From positions 1 through 64,000 of the forward strand of contig DASYBU010000036.1 of assembly GCA_036500605.1 (NCBI GenBank): a DNA stretch of 64,000 bases. The letters are read 5' to 3'. The stretch comes from JAFALK01 sp036500605 (GTDB lineage: Bacteria > Pseudomonadota > Gammaproteobacteria > Burkholderiales > Burkholderiaceae_C). Shown here piece by piece: positions 9,401 to 15,739 of the stretch; positions within the stretch are counted from its first letter, which is position 1, and each line of letters begins with the position of its first letter. A program made the position numbers and the translations under genes. The notes under the pieces are model-generated. The model searched no databases. It saw nothing but the letters and a program-made list of their open reading frames with translations, and was not told the DNA's origin.

Positions 9401-10599
9401 CCAGCCTGATCAACTCGGGCTTGAGCGTGATCGGCACGCAGGATTTGAGCTCACTGGGAACGATCCAGGTCAGCGTGCTGACCAACGCGCAACTCGCCAC
9501 GCTGACCACCGCGCACATGCTGGCGCTGGAACCCGGGCAGCTCGAAGCGCTCACGCCTTCGCAGGTCGCGGCGCTGAACGCGCAGCAGGTCAGCGTGCTC
9601 TCCGCCAGCCATCTGGCCTTGTTCAACACCGCCCAGTTCGCCGCGCTGGGCACCGATTCGATCTCCGTGCTGAGCGGCGACCAGCTCAACGGCCTCTACA
9701 CGCAGGACATCGCCGCGCTGACGCAATCGCAGATCCACGCGATGAGCACGCAGGAACTGGCCTCGCTGGACATGACCCACGCTGCCGCCTTCACCGGCAC
9801 GCAGCGCGAGGCCATGACGGCCGCGCAGCTGGCCTCGCTGAGCGCCGCTTCGCCGCTGGTCGTCGACCTGTCGGGCATCGGCGTGCAGACCGTGGATGCC
9901 GCGCACGGCGTGTCCTTCGACATCAACAACACCGGCCAGGCTTCGACCATCGGCTGGGTCGGTTCCGGCAGCGGCCTGCTGGCGCTCGACTTGAACCACA
10001 ACGGCAAGATCGACAACGGCAGCGAGCTGTTCGGCACCGCCACGCAGCTGGCCAACGGCCATCTCGCCAACAACGGCTTCCAGGCCCTGGCCGCGCTCGA
10101 CAGCAACCACGACGGCAAGATCACCGCGGCCGATGCCGAGTTCAGCGCGCTCTCGGTCTGGACCAACGCCACCGGCGGCACGGGCACGGGCGAGCTGCAC
10201 AGCCTGGCCTCACTGGGCATCGTAGAGCTCGACCTGAGCACGCATGCCAGCTCGGCAATGCAGAACGGCAACCTGATCGGGCTGGAGGCGACCTACAAGA
10301 CCGCCGACGGCGTGAGCCACGAGCTGGCTGATGTGTGGTTCGCGCAGACACCGGCGACGGATGCCGCGACCGATGCCGCAGCCGCGGCTGCGACGACCAC
10401 GACCGGCCACCACAGCTCGACGCCGCACCTGGGTGATCTCCTGCAGAGCGCTGCCGACCCGCTGATGGGTCACGCACACGCGAGCGCAAGCGGCCTGACG
10501 TCTGGAACGACCACCGAGCACACGCAGCAGCTCGACATGCACACGGCCCTGCTGAAACACCGCCATGACGACGAGCAGTGGAGCCAAGCGCTGATCTGA
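3409..10599 (+). CDS. Giant octapeptide-repeat protein with C-terminal pseudo-EF-hand module
   Basis: A 2,396-residue protein of unknown function. From about residue 24 to 2145 it is an almost unbroken array of eight-residue units with consensus L-S/T-x-x-Q-I/L/V-x-A/S, roughly 260 units. S/T-x-x-Q resembles a helix N-capping box, so a compact helical array is plausible but unproven. The array is interrupted near residues 1986-2015. After it, residues ~2150-2290 form a module seen at the ends of large RTX-type secreted proteins: GIGVQTVDAAHGVSFDI, GWVGSGSGLLALDLNHNGKI, GSELFG, and a second Ca-loop-like DSNHDGKITAADAEF (~2231). The last ~80 residues are Ala/Thr/His-rich and end in DDEQWSQALI. 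There is no N-terminal signal peptide, no RTX GGxGxD nonapeptide and only one Cys in the array seen. Type I secretion as a surface or extracellular protein is inferred from the C-terminal module; no secretion genes lie alongside. Confidence 0.9.
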   Translation: MSASSNTIQNTLISQWTAASISAFSTSDWQGITPDQLAQFGSAQIAAISVAAWSVITPDMISSIAVTAVPGINARAMPHLSSQQFAALSNDQLPALSNSALNSMTSAQAPALNDSSIGALNSSQVQAINPGTIAAMTPDQVGSLSSDHLQELSSRQVASMNTAQVSAISDDGIAALTTAQIAAMTPAQISALSADQEQSLSPTQVAVLSGAQLSSLNSSQFSLLNTDQIGALSTQGLHILGTGGVAGLSADQLAALNDSQVAALSTRALAAFSRDQIQELSVEQVSSLTCAQIGSLSTSQFSALSLADLASLNSAQLRGLSSTQLAALGDSAEALSPDQLAMLTPKQVIGISANALANLSGYQLEAITSIAIPGLSTLQLQALSADQITVLDLDQVAALSTLQMRALTDTQLGALTDDQMYSLKATQLNALTSHQMQTLSPEQVGSLSTLALHTLASMEAAALNVQQLGALSPDQLAALSTLAIRALSPSLLGQLDGGILQSMSSVQIAAFSTAQIEALSTDEIQSLSDLQMHGLTSLQIAHLSADDLTVLSPDQLSMLNSVQVAGLRGDALASLTDDQLSGLTSVALRGLNMTQLSALSPDQIAVIVPDQFSGLSTAQLRMLPDALLSALTPDQISTLTALQLNSLTTHQFQQLTAEQMGEINTIALHSLASNEAMAMSADQWAGLSAPQFATLSTQAIRALSTDMLNQLSDDQIGSLVQAQMLALSTTQLAGWSATQVDKLQTLQLSYLGSVQFAHLSSDAITSLTADQLSALSSRQTRALTSDQLSQFTADQFSELSTSVLHAFTTVQLQGFGVDDFAALDTDHIRALSSSQLRSFSDAELAALGDDQVGALQAIQMVGLNTHQIALLSQDQISMLSTQALAGLTSAAGAALHSDQFVGLTADQVTALSTAAMRNLSVDVIEAMTPAQLAALTTGQLAALGTAQMAALDADTVIAFSTQQIAALTSAQFSHFSGDEVAALNADQIGALRSRQILGSGTMQLAAMSPEQISFLSTSAISALNPAQLAVLSSAGVDMMNETQIAAFTPTQLHAMSDGLLSSLSIDQIGALTGTQLASLSSHQLSLLTADQFAAISTAAIHSLGASLMPTLNIAQIQALLPQQVSALSAAAVANLGSAQLAAMSGDQIAALGATGVAALSVTQVSTLGAGVLSLFNATELAAMSAGQIGKLQSGALASLSPDQIAAFTSRQIVGLTAAQLLSLTPDQISAINSTALGALQVAQIASINSDQLAALTPGQIQGLSAAQLHALSIPALQGLSDAQLSAFTSVQLAALTATQFQALSPAQVADLSSTAMAALSAIGAQQLTPAQMQALTVPQLQSLSTQAAHAFNTAQLQVLSSDQIAAFNTGVVAILSSTQFNALSVNTVQAMQTQQVASLSSAVITGLGTAHLSSLTDAQWAALDSRALRGLTTQQVAAFASDEVASLSSSAIATFSTAQWLALGSAQLQGLGSNDMQALGSAEIAVMTSTQIGALSTDQIAALTPNAMHQLNTAQWLSLSNAQMMALTTAQIAAVPTNAIPALSADLQLLNSLQLAAFSPTQLASFTSLDFQSLRTDQISSLSSTAMMALPSADIAWLSTAQIASLSTLQTSMFNSAQLTAMSTDQLAALSTAEINALHGEAVSALSTLQLEALGPAGIAALNSSVFGSLSSDALAQLTAHALPYLGTDQITALTALQAPGLGTAELAVWSSDQIAALSPSTLYALNTLQFNALNDAQLSALGTQQVMTLPTQDIQLLSTETLSLMSAEQVAMFNSLQSQALSSAQLLAISPDSLSGMSTNALHALAPALFGALSSVQVQALTDAQVASLDPSQLKAITPDALHAMDVEQMSQLSVAQLQSLSTAQMAMLMPQQLESFTPQVIAALTAAQLQALHSDQFASLGADQLAAISPFHLSGLSTSVISSLSAEQLGGLSAAQVLALTSAQIESLSAAQIPGLSVTALHAMAPSQFSEFTPDQIAALDPSQISYTIYNTAQLASLINSGLSVIGTQDLSSLGTIQVSVLTNAQLATLTTAHMLALEPGQLEALTPSQVAALNAQQVSVLSASHLALFNTAQFAALGTDSISVLSGDQLNGLYTQDIAALTQSQIHAMSTQELASLDMTHAAAFTGTQREAMTAAQLASLSAASPLVVDLSGIGVQTVDAAHGVSFDINNTGQASTIGWVGSGSGLLALDLNHNGKIDNGSELFGTATQLANGHLANNGFQALAALDSNHDGKITAADAEFSALSVWTNATGGTGTGELHSLASLGIVELDLSTHASSAMQNGNLIGLEATYKTADGVSHELADVWFAQTPATDAATDAAAAAATTTTGHHSSTPHLGDLLQSAADPLMGHAHASASGLTSGTTTEHTQQLDMHTALLKHRHDDEQWSQALI
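4126..8010 (+). repeat. 648-bp (27-octad, 216-residue) super-repeats inside the giant gene
   Basis: Octads lacking the conserved Gln mark a long register. Codons starting the marker octad occur at 4126 (LGTGGVAG), 4771 (LASMEAAA), 5419 (LASNEAMA), 6067 (LTSAAGAA), 6715 (LGASLMPT) and 7363 (LSAIGAQQ). The spacings are 645, 648, 648, 648 and 648 bp; the 645 is explained by one seven-residue unit (LGDSAEA, ~4390). Within each copy the octads at positions 0, 3, 11 and 16 also lack Gln, as does the one preceding position 0, usually as LSTxA(I/L)xx. After about 8011 the register slips by one octad and then fades. The copies are well diverged at the sequence level. Confidence 0.88.
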
Positions 10600-10620
10600 G
10601 GTTTGCGAAATTTCAAGGCT

Positions 10621-10697
10621 GCTTTACGCGCCTGTTGCACGGGCTTCCGGTTTTCGAGGTACACACAGACGGTGTAAAGCTCCTCAATCGGAAGCCC
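10621..10697 (+). promoter_or_regulatory. Interlocking inverted repeats in the leader of the lipoprotein gene
   Basis: Two inverted repeats cross each other: GCTTTAC (10621-10627) with GTAAAGC (10674-10680), and GGGCTTCCG (10641-10649) with CGGAAGCCC (10689-10697). The order A-B-A'-B' is that of a pseudoknot or of two alternative hairpins. The B' arm contains GGAAG, the likely ribosome-binding site for the ATG at 10702, so pairing with B would hide it. The complementarity is observed; a regulatory role is inference. Confidence 0.4.
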
Positions 10698-10701
10698 TCG
10701 C

Positions 10702-11214
10702 ATGACGAACAGAAACACGCTCCTCGCCGCGGCGACGCCCCTGCTCCTGCTCTTGCTCCTCTCGGCCTGCGCGCAGTTGCCTCCCGTGCAGTTGCGCTCC
10801 GCGCCGACGCCTTCGGCCGCTGACATTGCTCAGCTGCGGGCCGCGCAAAGCCGCACGCTGGCCGTACGCCGTGAAGCGGTCTTCCCGAAGGTGCTCGATG
10901 TGCTGATCGACAACGGCTACCTGATCCGCTCGGCCAGCCCGGAGGCCGGCGTCGTGTCGTTCTCGCAGCAGTGGAACGATCCGAGCCAGTACGACGCCAA
11001 CATCACGCATGAAGGCACGGTGCTCTTCGAACCCGTCGACGCCGGCCACACGAAGATACGCGTGACCTTGAGCGGCAGCTGGCAGCGGCTCGAAGTCAGC
11101 AACGGCGGGGCGCGTTCGACAGACACCACGATGATGAGCGGCGTCGCGCAGCGAACCTCGGTCGACGAGTACAAGAAGCTGCTCGATCTGATCGAGAGCG
11201 GCCTCGCGCAGTAG
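10702..11214 (+). CDS. Small outer-membrane-type lipoprotein of unknown function
   Basis: A 170-residue protein with a lipoprotein signal peptide: MTNRN, a Leu-rich segment (LLLLLLLSAC) and the lipobox Cys at about residue 22. The mature part has an Arg/Val-rich segment (LAVRREAVFPKVLDVLIDNG) followed by SFSQQWND and ends in DEYKKLLDLIESGLAQ; I do not recognise the family. It starts 102 nt after the stop of the giant repeat gene, in the same direction, with an interlocking inverted repeat over its ribosome-binding region. The adjacency permits co-transcription with the giant gene and an accessory role, but nothing in the sequence proves it. Confidence 0.8.
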   Translation: MTNRNTLLAAATPLLLLLLLSACAQLPPVQLRSAPTPSAADIAQLRAAQSRTLAVRREAVFPKVLDVLIDNGYLIRSASPEAGVVSFSQQWNDPSQYDANITHEGTVLFEPVDAGHTKIRVTLSGSWQRLEVSNGGARSTDTTMMSGVAQRTSVDEYKKLLDLIESGLAQ

Positions 11215-11228
11215 GTCAAGCCCTCAGC

Positions 11229-11395
11229 TCACCTGCGCGGCCAGCGTCGCCACCAGCGCCTCGCTCGGCGGGCTGCCCAGCGCAGCGCCCCAAGCCAGCC
11301 CTTGGGCGTGCCGGGCAAGGGCAGCAGATCAGTCAGCGCCTCGCCAAACGAGACGAAACGCGGCAGATCGGCGTGGATCAGGAAATCCATCCCGG
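11229..11395 (-). pseudogene. Possible remnant of a PfkB-type carbohydrate kinase
   Basis: Reading the minus strand from an ATG at 11395 gives MDFLIHADLPRFVSFGEALT, which resembles the N-terminus of PfkB/fructokinase family proteins (FVSFGEALTD). The frame then runs into a basic, unlikely sequence. A neighbouring frame instead reads LGSPPSEALVATLAAQVS before a stop, plausible as an enzyme C-terminus. This looks like an internally deleted and frameshifted leftover gene filling the 259-nt gap before moaA. It is too short to be sure; a chance open stretch in GC-rich DNA is the alternative. Confidence 0.3.
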
Positions 11396-11473
11396 CATTC
11401 AATCCGCAGTTGTGGGTACTGGCAAGCCACCCGGGCGGCAGCGCCCTGCCCTCGGAAGGGGCAAAATGCAGGG

Positions 11474-12508
11474 ATGTCTGAACCCGTGCTCATCGACGCC
11501 CTCGGCCGCCCGCTGCGCGACCTGCGCATCTCGGTCACCGATCGCTGCAACTTCCGTTGCAGCTACTGCATGCCCAAGCAGGTGTTCGACAAGCATTACC
11601 AGTTCCTGCCGCATACCGAGCTGCTGAGCTTCGAGGAGATCACGCAGTTGGCGCGGGTCTTCGTGGCCCAGGGCGTGCGCAAGATCCGCCTGACCGGCGG
11701 CGAGCCGCTGCTGCGGCGCGGCATTGAGTCGCTGATCGAGAAGCTGGCGCAGATCCGCACGCCGGAAGGCCAGTTGCTCGACCTCACGCTCACCACCAAC
11801 GCCTCGCTGCTGGCCCGCAAGGCCCGTGCGCTGAAGGATGCCGGTCTGCAACGGCTGACGGTCAGTCTCGATGGGCTCGACGACGCCGTGTTCCAGCGCA
11901 TGAACGATGTGGGCTTCCCCGTCGCCGAAGTGCTGGCCGGTATCGAAGCCGCGCAAGCCGTAGGCCTGGCGCCGATCAAGGTCAACATGGTGGTCAAGCG
12001 TGGCGTCAACGAGGACGAAATCCTGCCGATGGCGCGGCACTTCAAGGGCACGGGCGTGGCGCTGCGCTTCATCGAGTACATGGACGTCGGCGCCACCAAT
12101 GGCTGGCGCATGAACGAAGTTCTGCCCTCCGCCGATGTGCTGGCGCTGCTGCGCAGCGAATTTGACCTGCGGCCGGTGCCGGCCAGCGATCCCGGCGAGA
12201 CGGCGGAGCGCTATGCGCATGCCGATGGCGGCGGCGAGATCGGCCTGATCTCGAGCGTCACGCAGGCCTTCTGCGGCGACTGCAACCGCGCGCGGCTGTC
12301 GACCGACGGCCGCATCTACACCTGCCTGTTCGCACACCAGGGCACCGACCTGCGCGGCCTGCTGCGCGAGAACGTCGACGACGCCACGCTCGCGCAGGCG
12401 ATTGCCTCGATCTGGGAACGCCGTGCGGACCGCTACTCCGAGCTGCGTGCCAGCGGCGCGGCGCCCATCCAGGAGCGCCGCATCGAAATGCATTTCATCG
12501 GTGGATAA
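11474..12508 (+). CDS. moaA: GTP 3',8-cyclase MoaA
   Basis: Radical-SAM enzyme for the first step of molybdenum-cofactor synthesis, converting GTP to 3',8-cyclo-dihydro-GTP. Its 344 residues match the family. Domains: radical-SAM CxxxCxxC at C25-C29-C32 (DRCNFRCSYC) with GGEPLL near residue 80, and the C-terminal second Fe-S cluster motif CGDCNRARLSTDGRIYTC. It ends with the diagnostic Gly-Gly (HFIGG) required by MoaA. The start at 11474 gives MSEPVLIDALGRPLRDLR, the usual N-terminus. The stop overlaps the GTG start of mobA by 8 nt, so moaA-mobA are probably translated in a coupled way. Confidence 0.97.
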   Translation: MSEPVLIDALGRPLRDLRISVTDRCNFRCSYCMPKQVFDKHYQFLPHTELLSFEEITQLARVFVAQGVRKIRLTGGEPLLRRGIESLIEKLAQIRTPEGQLLDLTLTTNASLLARKARALKDAGLQRLTVSLDGLDDAVFQRMNDVGFPVAEVLAGIEAAQAVGLAPIKVNMVVKRGVNEDEILPMARHFKGTGVALRFIEYMDVGATNGWRMNEVLPSADVLALLRSEFDLRPVPASDPGETAERYAHADGGGEIGLISSVTQAFCGDCNRARLSTDGRIYTCLFAHQGTDLRGLLRENVDDATLAQAIASIWERRADRYSELRASGAAPIQERRIEMHFIGG

Positions 12509-13091
12509 GAGCTCCATCACCGGCTTGATCCTCGCGGGCGGACGTGGCAGTCGCATGGGTGGGCGTGACAAGGGCCTGCAGATGCTCGCGGGCCGGCCGA
12601 TGGTGCAGCATGTGATGGCCCGGCTGGCGCCCCAGGTGGGCTCGCTGATGATCAGCGCCAACCGCAATGTCGAGGCTTATGCCGAACTGGGCGTGCGCGT
12701 GCTGCGCGACGCCGAAGCCGATTTCCAGGGGCCGCTCGCCGGACTGCTGGTCGGTATGCGCGCTGCCGCCACCGAGTGGATCCTGTGCGCGCCCTGCGAT
12801 GCGCCCTTGCTGCCGCTCGATCTGGCGGCCCGCTTGAGTGACGGAGATGAGGACGTCTCCGTGGCGCTGCCCTGCAGCTCCGATGGGCGCGTCCAACCGC
12901 TGTTCGCGCTGCTGCGTTGCGAGATTCACGAGCGCCTGGCTGCAACACTGGCACGCGGTGAGCGCGGCGCCCAGCAATGGATGAGCTCGCAACGACATCG
13001 GCTGGTGCGCTTCGAGCGGCCTGATGACGAGCGCGCCTTCTTCAACATCAACAGCCTCGCGCAGCTGCAGGCCTTGCAAACCCATGTCTGA
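12501..13091 (+). CDS. mobA: Molybdenum cofactor guanylyltransferase MobA
   Basis: Transfers GMP from GTP to Mo-molybdopterin, giving the MGD cofactor. It is 196 residues with the nucleotidyltransferase signature GLILAGGRGSRMGGRDKGLQ at the N-terminus, then a GPLAGLLVGM segment and CAPCDAPLLP. The GTG at 12501 is chosen: it lies 8 nt inside the end of moaA and places the LAGGRGSRMGG loop ~10 residues from the start, as in the family. An ATG much further upstream would add 33 residues encoded inside moaA. Confidence 0.93.
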   Translation: MDKSSITGLILAGGRGSRMGGRDKGLQMLAGRPMVQHVMARLAPQVGSLMISANRNVEAYAELGVRVLRDAEADFQGPLAGLLVGMRAAATEWILCAPCDAPLLPLDLAARLSDGDEDVSVALPCSSDGRVQPLFALLRCEIHERLAATLARGERGAQQWMSSQRHRLVRFERPDDERAFFNINSLAQLQALQTHV

Positions 13092-13626
13092 GCCCGCTGT
13101 GTCTGCCGTCCATCTTCGCCTGTTGGCCGAATCCGATCTGCACGCCTACAAGCGGCTGCGCGACCAGATGCTGACGCGCCATCCTGATGCCTTCACCTCC
13201 GATGCCGAAACCGAACGCGCCCGTGACGCCGCCAGCTACCGCTCGCGCCTGAGCGGTGGCAGCAAGGGCACCTGCCTGTTCACGCTGGTGGCCGCCTCCG
13301 AAGGCGGCGAGCTGGCCGGCGCGATCAGTTGCGAGCGCGAGCTGCGCGCCAAGGTGCGGCACATCGCGCATGTCGCCGGCATGATGGTGGCGCCCGATCA
13401 TCAAGGGCGCGGCATCGGCCGCGAGTTGCTCGAAGCGGCCATGCGTTTGCTCAGCAAACAGGACAGTATTGAACTGATCACCCTGAGCGTGACGAGCAGC
13501 AACAAAGTCGCCGTGAAACTCTATGAAACCTGCGGTTTTTCTCGCTACGGACGCCTGGGTGGAGCACTCAAATTCCCCGATGGCAGCTCGCTCGACAAAG
13601 ACTTGATGAGCCGCAGATTGCGCTGA
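13084..13626 (+). CDS. GNAT-family N-acetyltransferase
   Basis: A 180-residue protein of the GNAT fold. The acetyl-CoA-binding motif A is clear: GMMVAPDHQGRGIGRELLEA (~residues 98-117), followed by ITLSVTSSNKVAVKLYETCG, the motif B region. The start MSEPAVSAVHLRLL at 13084 overlaps the mobA stop by 8 nt. The substrate cannot be read from sequence. Position inside a moaA-mobA-moeA cluster suggests co-expression with cofactor genes rather than a known cofactor step. Confidence 0.88.
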   Translation: MSEPAVSAVHLRLLAESDLHAYKRLRDQMLTRHPDAFTSDAETERARDAASYRSRLSGGSKGTCLFTLVAASEGGELAGAISCERELRAKVRHIAHVAGMMVAPDHQGRGIGRELLEAAMRLLSKQDSIELITLSVTSSNKVAVKLYETCGFSRYGRLGGALKFPDGSSLDKDLMSRRLR

Positions 13627-13651
13627 TTTTCGCCCCCACAGAATCGGTTTC

Positions 13652-14905
13652 ATGGAACCCGATTCTCTTGCCAACATCACCACCACACTGCGCGACTACA
13701 AGCCTGAATTGCTGCCCTTGAGCCAGGCCAGTGAATTCATCGAAAGGCTGCTGCTGCCCCCGCGCGAACGCGAAGTCGTCCATCTGAGCCGGGCCCTGGG
13801 CCGCGTGCTGTCCTGCGACGTCGTGGCCGGCGTTCCGCTGCCCTTGTACGACACCGCGGGCGTCGAAGGCTACGCGCTGCGCGGTGAGGAACTCGAGCTC
13901 GATGCGCCCACGCGCTTCGTGATTGCCGATCCCAGCTGGGCCGGCGATGCGCAAGGCGCGTTGCTGCCCTTGCGGCACTGCCTGCGCATCGGTCAGGGGG
14001 AACCCTTGCCGCGCGGCTTCGACACCGTGGCCCCATTCAACGCACTCAGTGATGAAGGCGACTCCATCGTGATCCCGGCCCAGGTCGTGCATGCCGGCGA
14101 CTTCCGGCGCGTGGCCGGTCACGACATGCCCTTGGGCGGCGTCGCGATTCCGGCGGGCCGCCAACTGCGCGCCGTAGAACTGGCCTTGCTTGCCTCTTTG
14201 CGCATCGAGAAGATCTCGGTCTGGCGCAAGCTGCGGGTGGGCGTGATCGCCACGGGCAAGAACCCGCAAGCCAACCGCTGCGCGCTGCAGGCCTTGCTGC
14301 ACCGGCTCGGCTTCGAGCTCGTCGATCTCGGCGCTGTCGAGATGGAAGTCGACACCTTGTTCGATGCCTTCCGCCACGGCGCGCGCCGGGCCGACGCCAT
14401 CGTCTGCGCGGGCGGCCTTGAATACGGAGACCTTGACGATGCCAGCGATCTGATGCAGCGCGTGCTGGCCGATCTCGGCCAGGTCCAGCACTGGAATCTC
14501 GCCTTGAGCCCCGGCGGACGCATGGCCGTCGGACGCATCGGCGACTTCACCGCGCCAGCCCTGCTGTTTGCCTTGCCCGACGACCCCGCCGCCATGATCA
14601 GCACCTTCTATGCACTGGTCCGCGAAGCACTGCTGCGCATGAGCGGCACCACGCCGGGCCGGCTGCCGATGGTGCGGGCGCGCTGCCTGAACAGCTTGCG
14701 CAAGCCGCGCGGCCGCACCGAATACAAGAGCGGCACGGTGCGGCGCGAAGGTCGCTGCTGGGTGGTGGAAGCCACCACTGCGCCGGGCGCCAGCACCTTG
14801 GGCAGCATGAGCAACGCCAACGGCGTGATCGTGCTGGTCCACGACCAGGGCGATGTGCGCGCTGGCGATTTCGTCAGCGTGCTGCCGTTCGACGGGCTTG
14901 CCTGA
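13652..14905 (+). CDS. moeA: Divergent MoeA-like molybdopterin molybdotransferase
   Basis: A 417-residue protein with the MoeA layout. The N-terminal domain has RALGRVLSCDVVAGVPLPLYD, the middle domain resembles the MoeA/MogA fold (VGVIATGKNPQANR, IVCAGGLEYGDLDD), and there is a C-terminal beta-barrel domain. In canonical MoeA the core motifs read SAMDGYA, SxGDEL, GGVSVGD and GNPVS. Here they are TAGVEGYA, ATGKNP, GGLEYGD and LPDDPAA. Several acidic and glycine positions used for Mg/molybdate and adenylyl-molybdopterin handling are therefore changed. It follows the GNAT gene by 25 nt. It may be a specialised paralogue, or the active enzyme may be encoded elsewhere. Confidence 0.8.
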   Translation: MEPDSLANITTTLRDYKPELLPLSQASEFIERLLLPPREREVVHLSRALGRVLSCDVVAGVPLPLYDTAGVEGYALRGEELELDAPTRFVIADPSWAGDAQGALLPLRHCLRIGQGEPLPRGFDTVAPFNALSDEGDSIVIPAQVVHAGDFRRVAGHDMPLGGVAIPAGRQLRAVELALLASLRIEKISVWRKLRVGVIATGKNPQANRCALQALLHRLGFELVDLGAVEMEVDTLFDAFRHGARRADAIVCAGGLEYGDLDDASDLMQRVLADLGQVQHWNLALSPGGRMAVGRIGDFTAPALLFALPDDPAAMISTFYALVREALLRMSGTTPGRLPMVRARCLNSLRKPRGRTEYKSGTVRREGRCWVVEATTAPGASTLGSMSNANGVIVLVHDQGDVRAGDFVSVLPFDGLA

Positions 14906-14921
14906 AGAAAGAACGGGCGAG

Positions 14922-15677
14922 TCAGTGCGCCTGTGCGTGCATGCGCGTCTGCACGGCGAAATCGATGACCAGTTCGTCCTGCACCGCGAGCAGCCCGCCC
15001 AGCACGCTGTAGGGCCTGACGCCATAGTCCGACTGACGCACGACGAGGCTGCCGCGCACCCGCCAGCCTTGCGCTGACGGCTCCGCGTGCAAGGCGACCC
15101 ATTGCCGCTCACGCTGGCCGTGCAGCTCGATCTCGATCTCGGCGGCCAGGGCCGGCGCCTCGCCCGCAATCTGCACCGACCGCAAGCGCACCCACGGGAA
15201 CGCTTCGGCCTGCAGATTGTCGGCACCGAGCATGTGTTCGCGCGTTGACGCCACGTCCTCGGGAGAAAGGGTCGAGGCCCAGCCGGGACCGAGTGCCGCG
15301 CGTTGCTCGGGCGCGTCGATCAGCAACTGGTCAAGGCGGAACTCCAAGGCAAAGCGCGCTCCGCTCAAGCCCTTCTGCGGCGTCCACAACCAGCCCTTGA
15401 GCGCCGGCACCGTCAGCACATGGTTGTGCCCGACCTGCGGCGCCTTGCCGCCACGGAACACCAGGATGCGGACCTGCGAACCCTTGGCGTCGACCGCTTG
15501 AAGCTGCCCGCCTTTCGAGCTTTGTAAAGCAAGGTATTCGTCGTCGAGCGCCTGCACCTGTGCTTGCGGGCTAACTTCTGATTTCAGCGGAGTCTGCGGC
15601 CCCGCGCAAGCGCTCAGCAGAACCAGCGACAGGAGCAGGCTGCCGCGCCACAAAGTGCAGGGGAAATCCGTAGTCAT
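14922..15677 (-). CDS. YceI-like lipoprotein
   Basis: A 251-residue lipoprotein. The signal peptide (MTTDFPCTLWRGSLLLSLVL) ends in the lipobox LSAC. The mature part resembles the YceI lipocalin-like domain, which binds polyisoprenoid-type lipids in the periplasm: an early VGHNHVLTVPALKGWLW segment, then repeated beta-strands with SPEDVASTREHML and ending DELVIDFAVQTRMHAQAH. The start at 15677 is preferred over the Met codons at 15686 and 15767 because it gives a compact signal peptide. It is convergent with the moeA-like gene (16 nt between stops) and divergent from the Mpo1-like gene. Confidence 0.78.
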   Translation of the reverse strand: MTTDFPCTLWRGSLLLSLVLLSACAGPQTPLKSEVSPQAQVQALDDEYLALQSSKGGQLQAVDAKGSQVRILVFRGGKAPQVGHNHVLTVPALKGWLWTPQKGLSGARFALEFRLDQLLIDAPEQRAALGPGWASTLSPEDVASTREHMLGADNLQAEAFPWVRLRSVQIAGEAPALAAEIEIELHGQRERQWVALHAEPSAQGWRVRGSLVVRQSDYGVRPYSVLGGLLAVQDELVIDFAVQTRMHAQAH

Positions 15678-15739
15678 GATTCGCATCTTGCCCGTTTTCC
15701 GCGCTAGCATTCCTCTCAGCCCAAAAACTGGAGATCGCC

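Noticed and set aside
3409..10000. 24-bp DNA periodicity considered as a CRISPR array or VNTR
   Set aside because: Units diverge in sequence, there are no spacers, and the period equals the protein octad in a continuous frame. It is a coding repeat.
3409..10599. Resemblance of LTPDQV units to TAL-effector repeats
   Set aside because: TAL repeats are 33-35 residues with two variable residues per unit. Here the unit is eight residues and no 34-residue period exists.
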